Positions 14,512 to 26,010 are shown, counted from the stretch's first letter. The stretch: 26,229 nt of DNA from Actinomycetes bacterium (GCA_021811865.1 JAKAQB010000051.1:1-26229), one strand, 5' to 3'. The notes: a model not told the origin generated them from the sequence alone. Translations and numbers: made by a program.

Positions 14512-17028
14512 GTGAGCGAAGTACCGACCGAGGCGAACATCGTCATCATCGGCGCCGGCATCGTCGGCAACAGCCTGGCCTGGCACCTCGCCCAGCTGGG
14601 GGAGACCGGCATCGTGGTGGTCGACAAGGGCCCGTTGCCCAACCCCGGCGGCTCGACTGGCCATGCATCCAACTTCCTGTTCCCCTTCGAGCACTCGCTG
14701 ATGATGATGCAGCTGACCCGCGACAGCGTGCGCCAGTACAAGGCGCTCGGCGTCTTCACGGAGAGCGGCGGCATCGAGGTGGCCCGCACCGAGGCGCGCA
14801 TGCAGGAGCTCCGGCGCAAGCAGTCCACGGCGAAGGCGTGGGACATCGAGTCCCACCTGCTCAGCCCCGAGGAGATCAAGAAGCTCGTTCCCTACGTCAA
14901 CGACGAGCTCCTCGCCGGCGGCCTCTCCTTCCCGAGGACCGGGGTCGTCGACTCCCTGCGGGCGGGGACCCTCATGCGGGAGGGGGCCCAGCGCCTCGGC
15001 GCCCTGACGGTCGTGGGCAACGTCGAGGTGGAGGGCATCGACGTGGCCGGCGGGCGGGTCCGGGCGGTCCGCACCGACGCCGGGACCGTGCGCGCGGGGC
15101 GCGTCGTCGTGTGCTGCGGGGTCTGGAGCCCACGGGTGGCGCGCATGGCCGGCGCCCACATCCCGCTGTCGCCGGCGGTGCACCAGATGGTGAGCGTCGG
15201 GCCGATCGCCCTGTTCGCTGGGACCGAGGGCGAGATCTCCTACCCGATCGTCCGGGACATGGACACCTACATGTACGAGCGCCAGCACGGCGCCGACATG
15301 GAGGTGGGCTCCTACGCTCACCGCCCGATCCTCGTCGACCCCGACGACATCCCGTCGATCGCCGCCTCGGCGCTGTCGCCCACCGAGCTGCCGTTCACCT
15401 CGGAGGACTTCGATCCCCAGCTCGCGGACGCGCTCGAGCTCATGCCCCAACTGCTCGGCGATGAGAAGGCCGGCGTCCGCTATGCGATCAACGGGCTGAT
15501 CTCATTGACCCCCGACGGCCATCCCCTCATGGGGGAGTCCCCGGAGGTGCGGGGCCTGTGGTCGGCGGCGGCGAGCTGGATCAAGGAGGCGCCGGCGATA
15601 GCGCGGGCGGTTGCCGAGTGGATGACCGTCGGGCGCAGCGAGATCGACTGCCACGAAGCGGACATCGCCCGGTTCCATCCCCATCAGCGGACGCGCGCCC
15701 ACGTCAGGGCGCGCGCCGACGAGGCCTTCAACAAGACCTACGGGATCGTGCACCCCGCCGAACAGTGGGGCTCCAGTCGCGGCCTGCGTCGCAGCCCGGT
15801 GCACGACCGGACCGAGGCCCTCGGCGCCGTCTACTTCGAGACCGCCGGGTGGGAGCGCCCGCAGTGGTACGCGAGCAACGAGCGCTTGGTCGACCTCTAC
15901 GGCGACCGGGTCACCCGGCGGGCGTCGGAGTGGGACGCCCGCTGGTACTCGCCCATCGTCGAGGCGGAGCACCTTGCCATGCGCGACGGGGCCGGCCTGG
16001 TGGACCTGGGGGCGTTCTGCGTGATGGACGTCGTCGGCCCGTCCGCCCTCGAGACGCTCAACCGGGTCGCCGTCGCACAGATGGACGTGCCGGTGGGTCG
16101 CGTGGTGTACACCCCGTTCCTCGACGAGGAGGGTGGCTTTCGTGCCGACCTGACGGTGATGCGCCTCGGGGAGTCGTCGTTCCGGGTCGTGACGGGCGCG
16201 GGCGTCGGCATGCTCGACCGCCAGTGGCTGGTCGACCACCTGCCCGACGACGGCTCGGCGCAGCTCACCGACGTCACCTCGGGCTGGACCACCCTCGGCT
16301 TGTGGGGCCCGCGCGCCCGGGACGTCCTCGCCTCGTTGACCACCGACGACGTGACCCACGGAGGGTTCCGCTTCGGGACCTGCCGGTGGATCGAGGTGGG
16401 TGACCTGGACGTGCTCGCCTCGCGCATCTCCTACGTCGGGGAGCTCGGGTGGGAGCTGTACGTTCCCGCCGAGAACGGGGCAGCCTTGTGGGACAAGCTC
16501 GCCGGCGCCGGCCAGCCGCACGGCCTCGTGCCCGTCGGCATCGGCGTGTACGGCACCACCGCCCGCCTGGAGAAGGGCTACCGGGCTTACGGGCAGGAGC
16601 TCACCCCGGACTACACGCTCTGCGAGGCGGGGCTGCAGCGCAAGCTGGTGAAGCGCCAGGACTTCGTTGGCAGGGCCGCCCACCTCGCGGAGCGGTCCAC
16701 GCCGCCGGCGGCGACGCTGTGCACCCTCACCGTCGACTACCACGGCGCCCCAGCCGGGGAACGCCGCTACCCCCTCGGTCACGAGGCGATCCTGTCGGAG
16801 GAGGGCGAGCCGCTCGAGGACGCCAAGGGGCGCCGCAGCTTCGCGACGAGCGCCGGCGCCGGCCCGTCCCTCGGGTCGCACCTGCTGCTCGCCTACCTGC
16901 CGACCCATCTCGCCGCCTGCGGCGCCCGCCTCCAGGTCGAGTGCATGGGTGAGCGCTATCCCGTGGAGGTGGCGGTGGCCGGCAACGGCGCGGTGTTCGA
17001 CCCGGGCAACGAGCGGATGCGGGCGTAG
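14512..17028 (+). CDS. Dimethylglycine/sarcosine dehydrogenase-like flavoprotein with C-terminal folate (GcvT) domain
   Basis: An 838-residue two-part enzyme. The N-terminal FAD oxidoreductase domain (about 9-375) has IVIIGAGIVGNSLAWHLAQLG (10-30) and GGSTGHAS, where H51 aligns with the histidine that carries covalent FAD in the GSTxHAA motif of dimethylglycine and sarcosine dehydrogenases. A linker follows (about 380-430), then a GcvT aminomethyltransferase-like domain (about 430-830) with SYVGELGWELYVP (640-652), which in relatives binds tetrahydrofolate and traps the released one-carbon unit. Length matches dimethylglycine dehydrogenases. The next two genes encode ETF, the electron acceptor those dehydrogenases use. 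The GTG start at 14512 has GGAGG at 14501. The true substrate is not known; any secondary or tertiary N-methyl amine fits. Confidence 0.88.
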   Translation: MSEVPTEANIVIIGAGIVGNSLAWHLAQLGETGIVVVDKGPLPNPGGSTGHASNFLFPFEHSLMMMQLTRDSVRQYKALGVFTESGGIEVARTEARMQELRRKQSTAKAWDIESHLLSPEEIKKLVPYVNDELLAGGLSFPRTGVVDSLRAGTLMREGAQRLGALTVVGNVEVEGIDVAGGRVRAVRTDAGTVRAGRVVVCCGVWSPRVARMAGAHIPLSPAVHQMVSVGPIALFAGTEGEISYPIVRDMDTYMYERQHGADMEVGSYAHRPILVDPDDIPSIAASALSPTELPFTSEDFDPQLADALELMPQLLGDEKAGVRYAINGLISLTPDGHPLMGESPEVRGLWSAAASWIKEAPAIARAVAEWMTVGRSEIDCHEADIARFHPHQRTRAHVRARADEAFNKTYGIVHPAEQWGSSRGLRRSPVHDRTEALGAVYFETAGWERPQWYASNERLVDLYGDRVTRRASEWDARWYSPIVEAEHLAMRDGAGLVDLGAFCVMDVVGPSALETLNRVAVAQMDVPVGRVVYTPFLDEEGGFRADLTVMRLGESSFRVVTGAGVGMLDRQWLVDHLPDDGSAQLTDVTSGWTTLGLWGPRARDVLASLTTDDVTHGGFRFGTCRWIEVGDLDVLASRISYVGELGWELYVPAENGAALWDKLAGAGQPHGLVPVGIGVYGTTARLEKGYRAYGQELTPDYTLCEAGLQRKLVKRQDFVGRAAHLAERSTPPAATLCTLTVDYHGAPAGERRYPLGHEAILSEEGEPLEDAKGRRSFATSAGAGPSLGSHLLLAYLPTHLAACGARLQVECMGERYPVEVAVAGNGAVFDPGNERMRA

Positions 17029-17029
17029 C

Positions 17030-17794
17030 GTGAGGGTCCTGGTCTGCATCAAGCGGGTCCCGGCCGTCGGCGGGCGGATCGTGCTCGACGGGGCGGACAT
17101 CGACACCCGGTTCCTCGGCTTCACGATGAGCCCGCACGAGGAGTGCGCGCTGGAGGAGGCGGTGCGGCTCGTGACCGCCCACGGCGGCGAGTCCGTGGTC
17201 GTCAGCCTCGGGCCGCCCGAGAGCGAGGAGCAGCTGCGCTACGCCCTGTCGCTCGGCGTCGAGCGGGCTGTGCTGGTGGAGACCGACGGCGGCGAGCTCG
17301 GACCGCGGGCGACGGCGCGCGAGCTGGCAGCCGTGGTGGGGGCCGAGGAGGAGAGCGGGGGGACTTTCGACCTGCTGCTGTTCGGCAACGAGGCGCCCGA
17401 CAGCGGCGACTTCCAGGTCGGCATCCGGGTGGCCGAGGCCCTCGGGCGGCCGTGCGTCAGTGGCGTCAAGCAGCTGTCCATCGAGGGCGGCACGGCTGTC
17501 GCCATGCGCGACCGGGGCCGGGGCATGGAGGTCTACCGGGTCCGCCTCCCCGCCGTCGTCGCCGTGAAGGAGGGGCTCAACCTGCCTCGCTACCCGTCGC
17601 TCCCAGGTCGGCTCAAGGCGAAGTCCAAGCCGCTCGCCCGCAGGGCGGTGGTCGGCGGTGGCGACGGGTTGCGCAAGGTCGGGCTGCGGGTCCCCGACGG
17701 CGACGCCCGGGGCACGCAGTCGCTCGGCACCGGGCCCGACGCCGCGACCCGGGTCGTCGAGGTGCTCGAGGAGCTGGGGGTGCTTGCCCCGTGA
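17030..17794 (+). CDS. etfB: Electron transfer flavoprotein, beta subunit
   Basis: A 254-residue ETF beta chain. It starts VRVLVCIKRVPAV, the typical beta-subunit opening, has ECALEEAVRL (near 40) and the nucleotide-binding stretch LLLFGNEAPDSGDFQVGIRVAEALGRP (about 118-144), and ends with the C-terminal arm LPRYPSLPGRLKAKSKPL, which contacts partner dehydrogenases in known ETFs. The GTG at 17030 starts one base after the dehydrogenase stop, so the two are co-translated. With the alpha chain it would take electrons from the upstream flavoprotein and pass them to an ETF:quinone oxidoreductase, which is not in this window. Confidence 0.93.
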   Translation: MRVLVCIKRVPAVGGRIVLDGADIDTRFLGFTMSPHEECALEEAVRLVTAHGGESVVVSLGPPESEEQLRYALSLGVERAVLVETDGGELGPRATARELAAVVGAEEESGGTFDLLLFGNEAPDSGDFQVGIRVAEALGRPCVSGVKQLSIEGGTAVAMRDRGRGMEVYRVRLPAVVAVKEGLNLPRYPSLPGRLKAKSKPLARRAVVGGGDGLRKVGLRVPDGDARGTQSLGTGPDAATRVVEVLEELGVLAP

Positions 17795-18774
17795 TCCTCG
17801 TGCTGGTCGAACACGACGACGGCGTCCTGACACAGCTCTCCGCCGAAAGCGTCGCCCTCGCCTCCGGACTCGGCTCACCGCTGCACGCCGTCGCCCTCGG
17901 GCCCGGATCCGATGGGCTGCGTGCGCTTCCAGCTGCCGTCCAGGCCGTCCACGCCGGGCTCGGGTCGCTCGACGCCTACGCGCCGCGTGCCTGGGCGCAT
18001 GCCCTCGCCGACGTCGTGGCGGCCGAGTCGCCGACCGCCGTCGTCGCCCCGGGATCGGAGCGCGGCAACGAGGTGATGGCCTACCTCGCCGCGCTCACCG
18101 ACCTCCCGCTCGCCGCCAACTGCCTGGCGGCCACGCCACCCGAGGCCGGCGGCGCCGCCTGGTCGCTCGTCCGCAGCCGCTGGGCAGGCAGTCTCCTCGA
18201 GGACGCCGAGCTCGCCACCGGCGGGCCGGCGCTGCTGACGGTGGCGCTCGGCGCCGCACCGGGCGCGGCCCCCGCCGGCTCGGGATCGCCGCAGGTTGTG
18301 GTGGTCGGCACCGTGCCCGACGACGCCGACCTCCGCGTCGTCGTGGCCGACCACGTCCAGCCCGCAGGCGATGGCGTGTCGCTCGCCGACGCCAAGGTCA
18401 TCGTGAGCGGAGGGCGGGGCGTAGGAGGCGAGGACGGCTTCGCCGTGGTGGAGCAGCTCGCGGGCTTGCTGGGCGCCGCGGTCGGCTGCTCGCGGGTCGT
18501 GACCAGCGAGGGTTGGCGGCCGCACCGCGACCAGGTCGGCCAGACGGGCACCCGCGTCTCGCCCGAGCTGTACATCGCCTGCGGCATCAGCGGTGCCATA
18601 CAGCACATGGTCGGTTGCAAGGGGGCCCGCCGGATCCTCGCCATCAACACAGACCCCGACGCCCCGATCATGTCCAAGGCTGACTACAGCGTGGTCGGCG
18701 ACCTCCACGCCGTGCTGCCGGCCATCGTCGCCGAGATCCACCGGACCCGCGCCGAGCGGGCCGCCGCCGTCTGA
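17791..18774 (+). CDS. etfA: Electron transfer flavoprotein, alpha subunit
   Basis: A 327-residue ETF alpha chain. The N-terminal domain (1-190) starts VILVLVEHDDGVL. The C-terminal FAD domain has AKVIVSGGRGVGGEDGF (201-217) and GQTGTRVSPELYIACGISGAIQHMVG (250-275), then INTDPDAPIMSKADYSVVGDLHAVLP (285-310), which are the FAD contacts of the family. The GTG at 17791 overlaps the beta-subunit stop as GTGA. Length and motifs are complete, so it should be functional. It closes the dehydrogenase-ETF unit; the transporter unit begins 97 bases later behind its own promoter. Confidence 0.94.
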   Translation: MILVLVEHDDGVLTQLSAESVALASGLGSPLHAVALGPGSDGLRALPAAVQAVHAGLGSLDAYAPRAWAHALADVVAAESPTAVVAPGSERGNEVMAYLAALTDLPLAANCLAATPPEAGGAAWSLVRSRWAGSLLEDAELATGGPALLTVALGAAPGAAPAGSGSPQVVVVGTVPDDADLRVVVADHVQPAGDGVSLADAKVIVSGGRGVGGEDGFAVVEQLAGLLGAAVGCSRVVTSEGWRPHRDQVGQTGTRVSPELYIACGISGAIQHMVGCKGARRILAINTDPDAPIMSKADYSVVGDLHAVLPAIVAEIHRTRAERAAAV

Positions 18775-18782
18775 GGAGGCGC

Positions 18783-18825
18783 CTTGACACGCACAACACG
18801 CTCAGCTACCTTCACTGATATATCA
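18783..18825 (+). promoter_or_regulatory. Promoter and operator of the transporter-amidase unit
   Basis: -35 TTGACA (18783-18788, consensus), an 18-base spacer, -10 TACCTT (18807-18812), then the perfect palindrome TGATATATCA (18816-18825) at the expected start of transcription. A repressor bound there would block initiation. The design is the same as at 14428 and 25955. Confidence 0.75.
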
Positions 18826-18870
18826 CCCCGTGACGAGCCCGGTCACCGGGGGAAAGAGAGTGGGGGAGAC

Positions 18871-20634
18871 ATGGACGACTCTGTTGGGATGGCTGGGATG
18901 GCACACGAGCCCGCTCTCGTGGCCCTCGCCGACGACGCCTTGAAGTCGAGGATCGACCGGCGCTCCTTCCTCCGCAGGGCGGCGGCGCTCGGCATCTCGG
19001 CGCCCGCCGCCGCTGCGTTCCTCGCCGCCTGCGGGTCCTCGACGCCGTCGTCAGGGGCGTCGGGTGGCGCGTCGCCTTCCAGCTCGGTGAAGCCGGCCAC
19101 GCCGGGGGGCAAGAAGGGCGGGACGCTCACCTTCGGCCCGTTCGCCGACGGCGAGGACTACGACCCGGCGACCAACAACTTCGACTTCCCCAACCCGCCG
19201 TTCCCGTCGATCTACGAGGGGATGACGGCCTACGTCCCCGGCCAGCCGTCCAGCTCGCCGGCGCAGAACCTGCTCGCCGAGGCCATCGAGACCAGCCCGG
19301 ACGGGCTCCAGTACCACTTCACCCTCAAGCAGGGCGTCGAGTTCCACGGCGGCTACGGGGAGATGACGGCCGCCGACGTCAAGTACTCCTGGGAGCGCAC
19401 CGCCAGCCTCCTTCCCCTGTACCCCGGCGCACCCAAGAGCCAGACCTCCTACTACGCCGGCGACTTCGCCGGCCTCCAGGAGGTGAAGGTCACGGGCAAG
19501 TACACATGCACCGCCGTGTTCAAGCAGCCCTTCGTGCCCTTCGAGACGATGACCCTGCCGTGGACCACGAGCGGCTACATCTTCCCGCAAGCCGCCGTCG
19601 AGAAGTACGGCTCCCTGTGGGGCCACCACCCCATCGGAACGGGCCCCTACGAGGTGGCGAGCTACACGCCGCAGTCGAAGATGGTGCTGCAGAAGTTCCC
19701 CAACTACAGCGGTGCCAACGAGAAGCTCGGCGCGAAGAACTGGTACGACGAGATCGTGATCAACATGGTGCCGCTCAACGCGCTGCCCAAGGGTGAGGCG
19801 CTCACCGTGGGCCTCCAGTCCGGTCAGGTCGACTTCACCTACAACCTCGGCGCCCTCGACATCGATCGCCTCCGGGGCAATTCCAGTTTCCGCACGTACT
19901 CGCCGCTCGCGCCTCTCGACTACTACTTCATCGCCATCGACGTGCAGAACCCCAAGCTCAAGGACGTCCGGGTCCGCCAGGCGATCCGCCTGGCGCTCAA
20001 CATCCCCGAGATCATCGCGGCCAACAAGCTGCCCCTGTCGACCCGCCAGAACTCGCTCATCAACAAGGAGATCGGCGTCGGCTACTGGGCGGGCGCCCCG
20101 ACCTACACCCAGGACGTCAAACAGGCCAAGAGCCTGCTCGCTGCCGCCGGAGCAACCAGCCTCGACCTGCAGCTGGCCAACCCCCTCCTCGCCGAGACAC
20201 CGGGTGAGCCCAACCAGGCCATGCAGGTGATCAAGGCCAACCTGGCCCAGGTCGGCATCAACGTGACCATCATCGAGACGCCCCCGAGCTCCTATGTGTC
20301 CAAGGCCGGTTTCGGCGAGCTCATCTACAGCTATTACGGCGGTGGGCCCGACCCGTACTACCAGTTCGAGTGGTTCACCTGCAGCCAGGTCGGCGTCTGG
20401 AACTACGCCTCGTGGTGCAACCCGACGTACTCGGCCGACGAGAACAAGATCGCCAGCACCCCCGGCACGGCACAGCGCGACGCCATCGCCATCGAGATGC
20501 AGAAGCTCATAGACCAGGACTGCTCCTACGTCTGGCTCAGCTCGGCAATCAACTTCGCGGCCAGCAACTCGAAGACCCAGGCGATATTCGACCGGAACGG
20601 CAACCCGCTGCTCCACTACTTCTACAGCACCTGA
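18871..20634 (+). CDS. Tat-exported lipoprotein, family 5 extracellular solute-binding protein
   Basis: A 587-residue binding protein of the peptide/nickel/opine class (SBP_bac_5), the receptor of the ABC importer encoded by the next three genes. The twin-arginine motif DRRSFLRR (29-36) and lipobox LAAC with C54 indicate Tat export and a lipid anchor. The mature part begins GGTLTFGPFADGEDYDPAT and contains LKQGVEFHGGYGEMTAADVKYSWER, PIGTGPYEVASYTPQ and DVRVRQAIRLALN, all typical of the family. The ATG at 18871 has GGGGGAG nearby; an in-frame upstream GTG/TTG start would overlap the promoter and operator and is unlikely. No family member's ligand can be read from sequence; the dehydrogenase neighbours suggest an amine or amide rather than a peptide. 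Confidence 0.92.
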   Translation: MDDSVGMAGMAHEPALVALADDALKSRIDRRSFLRRAAALGISAPAAAAFLAACGSSTPSSGASGGASPSSSVKPATPGGKKGGTLTFGPFADGEDYDPATNNFDFPNPPFPSIYEGMTAYVPGQPSSSPAQNLLAEAIETSPDGLQYHFTLKQGVEFHGGYGEMTAADVKYSWERTASLLPLYPGAPKSQTSYYAGDFAGLQEVKVTGKYTCTAVFKQPFVPFETMTLPWTTSGYIFPQAAVEKYGSLWGHHPIGTGPYEVASYTPQSKMVLQKFPNYSGANEKLGAKNWYDEIVINMVPLNALPKGEALTVGLQSGQVDFTYNLGALDIDRLRGNSSFRTYSPLAPLDYYFIAIDVQNPKLKDVRVRQAIRLALNIPEIIAANKLPLSTRQNSLINKEIGVGYWAGAPTYTQDVKQAKSLLAAAGATSLDLQLANPLLAETPGEPNQAMQVIKANLAQVGINVTIIETPPSSYVSKAGFGELIYSYYGGGPDPYYQFEWFTCSQVGVWNYASWCNPTYSADENKIASTPGTAQRDAIAIEMQKLIDQDCSYVWLSSAINFAASNSKTQAIFDRNGNPLLHYFYST

Positions 20635-20650
20635 TCGTCACCTCAAAGAA

Positions 20651-21613
20651 ATGCTGCTGTACCTGACCAAGCGCTTGGCGCTGGCGGTGATCGTCATCAT
20701 CGTCATCATGGCCATGCTGGCGTTGCTCGTGAACCTGGTCCCGGGCGACCCGGCGCGCATCATCCTCGGCCCGCACGCCACCCCGCAGCTGATAGCCGAG
20801 ATCCGCCGGACCATGGGTCTCGACGACCCGGTCTACGTCCAGGTGTGGAACTTCATCTGGGGCGCCCTGCACGGCAACTTCGGCACCGACCCGTTCTCGA
20901 AGGCTCCCGTCGCCTCCGAGCTCGGGGCGCCTCTGTTGAACACCCTCGTACTGAGCGCAGCGAGCCTCGTGCTGTCCGTCGCCGTCGGCATCCCGCTCGG
21001 AGTGGTGGCGGCCGTCCGCCAGGGGGGGATCGTCGACACCATCGTGCGCGGGGCCTCGATAGCGCTGCTGAGCGCTCCCGCCTACGTGATCGGGCTGCTG
21101 CTGCTGCTCGGCCTGAGCGTGCGGCTGCAGGTCCTCCCGGCCCTCGGCTCGGGCAGCTTCTCCGATCCCGTCAACTACGCCGAGCGGCTCATCATGCCCG
21201 CTGTCGCCCTCTCGGCGTTCTGGTGGGCCTACCTGGCCCGCCTCGTCCGCTCGAGCATGCTCGAGGTGCTCGGCGAGGCATTCGTGCGGACGTCACGGGC
21301 GTACGGCCTCAAGGAGAGGGTGATCCGCTACCGCGTCGCCCTCAAGAATGCCCTGGTGCCGGTGATGGCGCTCACCGGCTTGATGGTCGGCTACATCCTC
21401 TCGGGCACCGTCTACGTGGAGGTCATCTTCGAGCGCACGGGCCTCGGCAACCTCGCTGTCGCCTCCATCGGCAACCGCAACTGGCCGGTGGTCCGGGCGA
21501 TCGTCCTCATCTACGGGTCCGCCTTCATCATCGGAAACCTGCTCGCCGACGTGGCATACCGCTTCCTCGACCCGCGCCTGCGGCTCGAGGAGGGCGCTGA
21601 CGTCTTCATCTAG
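20651..21613 (+). CDS. ABC importer permease, DppB type
   Basis: A 320-residue inner-membrane permease. The first TM (about 9-30) is followed by LVPGDPARIILGPHATPQLIAEIRRTMGLDDP, the conserved DppB/OppB N-terminal block, then HGNFGTDPF and five more hydrophobic helices. The ATPase-contact (EAA) loop is EAFVRTSRAYGLKERVIRYRVALKNAL. It ends near FLDPRLRLEEG. The start is 16 bases after the binding-protein stop, with no strong ribosome binding site (AAAGAA), so it probably depends on translation of the gene before it. It pairs with the next permease. Confidence 0.94.
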   Translation: MLLYLTKRLALAVIVIIVIMAMLALLVNLVPGDPARIILGPHATPQLIAEIRRTMGLDDPVYVQVWNFIWGALHGNFGTDPFSKAPVASELGAPLLNTLVLSAASLVLSVAVGIPLGVVAAVRQGGIVDTIVRGASIALLSAPAYVIGLLLLLGLSVRLQVLPALGSGSFSDPVNYAERLIMPAVALSAFWWAYLARLVRSSMLEVLGEAFVRTSRAYGLKERVIRYRVALKNALVPVMALTGLMVGYILSGTVYVEVIFERTGLGNLAVASIGNRNWPVVRAIVLIYGSAFIIGNLLADVAYRFLDPRLRLEEGADVFI

Positions 21614-21631
21614 CCCACCGGGGTCCCATCC

Positions 21632-22562
21632 ATGTCCGTCCAAGCCATCCAACAAGTCCTCGTGGGGGAAGGCGCGCCCTACGAGCCGCGGGGGATGGTC
21701 GGCTTCGCCCGCGACGTGATCCGCCGGCCCGCCGGGGCGGCGGCCGTGTCCCTCATCGTCATCCTCGTGCTCGCGGCGATCTTCGCCCCGTTGATCACGC
21801 CCTACAACCCCGACACGATCAACGTCGCCAACACGCTCGCCGGCCCCTCCTTGCACCACCTGCTCGGCACCGACTCGCTTGGGCGCGACAACTTGACCCG
21901 GGTCGTTTTCGGCACCCGGATCGCCCTCGAGGTGGCCCTCCCCTCCGTCCTCGTTGCATTCGTCGTCGGAACGGGCCTGGGCCTGGCCGCCGGCTACCTC
22001 GGTGGGCCGCTCGACAAGGTCCTCGTCGTCGTCTTCGACGCCCTCATCTCATTCCCCGCGGTGATCCTCGGGCTCGCGCTGCTCTCGTTCCTCGGCCCCT
22101 CGGTGAAGAGCGTGGTCTTCGTGATCGGCCTGTCGCTCATGCCGTACTACGGCCGCCTGATCCGGGCCCAGACCCTTTCCGAGCGGAAGAACCAGTACGT
22201 GAAGGCGCAACGCTCCCTCGGGGCGTCGCGGGGTCGGGTGCTGCGCAAGCACATCCTGCCCAACGTCGTGCCGCCGCTGCTCGTCATCGTCTCGATGGAC
22301 ATACCGACCGCCATCATCACCGAGGCCGGCCTCGCCTTCCTCGGCCTCGGCGTCCAGCCCCCGACACCCGACTGGGGCGTGATCCTCGACGACGGGTTCG
22401 TCAACATCGGCACCTCCCCGTGGGAGATCATCGGCCCGATCGTCGCCCTGCTCATAATGACGACCGCGTTCACGGTGCTCGGCGAGACGATGCGGGACGT
22501 GCTCGACCCCCGGCAACGACTGCCACGGCGGAGGCTGTTCGGGCGGAAGCTGGCGGTCCTCG

Positions 22563-22570
<8 letters not shown>
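21632..22570 (+). CDS. ABC importer permease, DppC type
   Basis: A 312-residue inner-membrane permease. It has the DppC/OppC layout: a cytoplasmic N-terminus, TM1 (about 35-57, VSLIVILVLAAIFAPLITPYNP), a loop with HHLLGTDSLGRDNLTRVVFGTRIAL, further helices, and the EAA loop NQYVKAQRSLGASRGRVLRKHILPN. It ends DVLDPRQRLPRRR. It starts 18 bases after dppB-like, and its stop overlaps the start of the ATPase gene by eight bases. With the DppB-type permease it forms the membrane channel of the importer. Confidence 0.94.
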
Positions 22571-24815
<2,245 letters not shown>

Positions 24816-24853
24816 GCCTCGAGCAACCTGACGACAGGTCGAGACCAACGGGC

Positions 24854-25780
24854 ATGACGGAGCACTCAGTTGGACAGGACCGGGTCCATCACGACTGGAA
24901 CGCCGACCTGGAGCCGATCCTCGAGATCGACTCGGGCGACGTCGTGCACTTCGACGCGATGGTGGCGGGCGAGGGCCAGGTGTGGCTCGGCGCCTCCTAC
25001 GACGAGTGCCGCTTCGACTTCGACACCATCTACAACCTGAGCGGCCCGGTGTGGGTGAAGGGTGCGGAGCCGGGTGACACCCTGCAGATCGACTTCCTCG
25101 CTCTCCGGCACGGCACCTGGGGCTGGGGCTCGATCGTCCCCGGGCTCGGTTTGCTGCCGGCCGACTTCCCCACCGGGTACGTGCGCACCTTCGACCTGAG
25201 CGGTGGTGACGAGGTCGAGTACGCCCCGGGCATCGTCCTGCGGCTGCGGGAGCTGTTGGGCACGATCGGGAACCATCCCGGTGACCCCCGCCGCTCGCTG
25301 CCGTTCCCCCCGCACCGGGGTGGCGGGAACATGGACAACCGCCATCTCGTGCAGGGCGCGAGCTTGTGGTTGCCCGTGCACGTCCCTGGCGCCCTGTTCT
25401 CCTGCGGCGACCCCCACGCCTTGCAAGGTGACGGGGAGGTCTGCGTCACGGCCCTCGAGGCTCCGCTCGCGGCCACCCTCCGCTTCCAGCTGCACAAGAG
25501 GTCGAGCGAGACCCCGTCGTTCCTCGTGAGCCCGGCAGGCGTCAGCCATTTCGACGACGCCGGCTACTATGCCACGACCGGGATCTCGCCCGACCTGCTC
25601 GAGTGCTCCCGGATCGCGGTACGGAACATGGTGCGGTGGCTTTCCGACACCCACGGGCTCTCTCCCGAGGACGCCTACATGCTGTGCAGCTTCGTCGGCG
25701 ACCTGCGGGTGCACGAGGTCGTCGATTCCGGCGTCTGGAACGTCGGCTTCACGATGCCGCTGTCGATCTTCCGCGACTGA
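24854..25780 (+). CDS. Acetamidase/formamidase family amidase
   Basis: A 308-residue cytoplasmic enzyme of the FmdA/AmdA family, which hydrolyses short amides to the acid and ammonia. Family signs are HGTWGWGSIVPGLG (86-99), RGGGNMDNRHLVQGASLWLPVHVPGALFS (155-183), GDPHALQGDGEVCVTALE (185-202) and SFVGDLRVHEVVD (279-291). H164, D186, H188 and E195 are likely metal or catalytic ligands by analogy. Length fits the shorter branch of the family. The ATG at 24854 is 38 bases after the ATPase stop and its binding site is weak. It is the last clear gene of the transporter unit, so the imported compound or its breakdown product is probably an amide. The exact substrate is unknown. Confidence 0.9.
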   Translation: MTEHSVGQDRVHHDWNADLEPILEIDSGDVVHFDAMVAGEGQVWLGASYDECRFDFDTIYNLSGPVWVKGAEPGDTLQIDFLALRHGTWGWGSIVPGLGLLPADFPTGYVRTFDLSGGDEVEYAPGIVLRLRELLGTIGNHPGDPRRSLPFPPHRGGGNMDNRHLVQGASLWLPVHVPGALFSCGDPHALQGDGEVCVTALEAPLAATLRFQLHKRSSETPSFLVSPAGVSHFDDAGYYATTGISPDLLECSRIAVRNMVRWLSDTHGLSPEDAYMLCSFVGDLRVHEVVDSGVWNVGFTMPLSIFRD

Positions 25781-25826
25781 TCTCAGGGGGACCCACCGTG
25801 ACGATGACCGGGCCAGCCACGCCGGA

Positions 25827-25917
25827 TGCCGCCGCCGCCGGCGCCGCCGCCACCGCCACCTCCGCCACCTCCTCCGCCGCCACCTCCTCCTCCGCCACCT
25901 CCGCCACCTCTCCGCCG
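25827..25917. repeat. CCGCC/CCACC/CCTCC triplet-type tract
   Basis: About 90 bases made almost only of GCC, ACC and TCC triplets in one phase. The plus strand is almost free of G in its second half, and in one frame it would encode over twenty prolines in a row. It looks like slippage expansion rather than coding sequence, and lies just after the amidase stop. Confidence 0.75.
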
Positions 25918-25954
25918 GGTGAGCGGCGAGGGCGCGTCCGCCGGCGCAGACGGC

Positions 25955-25995
25955 TTGACACCCTCGGACCGGATCAGTACATTCGAGATATATCA
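25955..25995 (+). promoter_or_regulatory. Promoter and operator of the PLP-enzyme gene
   Basis: -35 TTGACA (25955-25960), a 17-base spacer, -10 TACATT (25978-25983), then AGATATATCA (25986-25995), nine of ten bases of the palindrome seen before the transporter unit. Position and spacing match the other two promoters, so this gene probably belongs to the same regulon. Confidence 0.75.
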
Positions 25996-26010
25996 GTTGG
26001 GGAAGCGGTG

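Noticed and set aside
13729..15450. Minus-strand open frame of over 500 codons opposite gntR and the dehydrogenase
   Set aside because: It is antisense to two genes with intact motifs and runs through the operator and promoter; its translation looks like a shadow.
18784..18870. Earlier start for the solute-binding protein
   Set aside because: It would begin inside the -35 element and run over the operator; the ATG at 18871 gives a normal Tat lipoprotein N-terminus.
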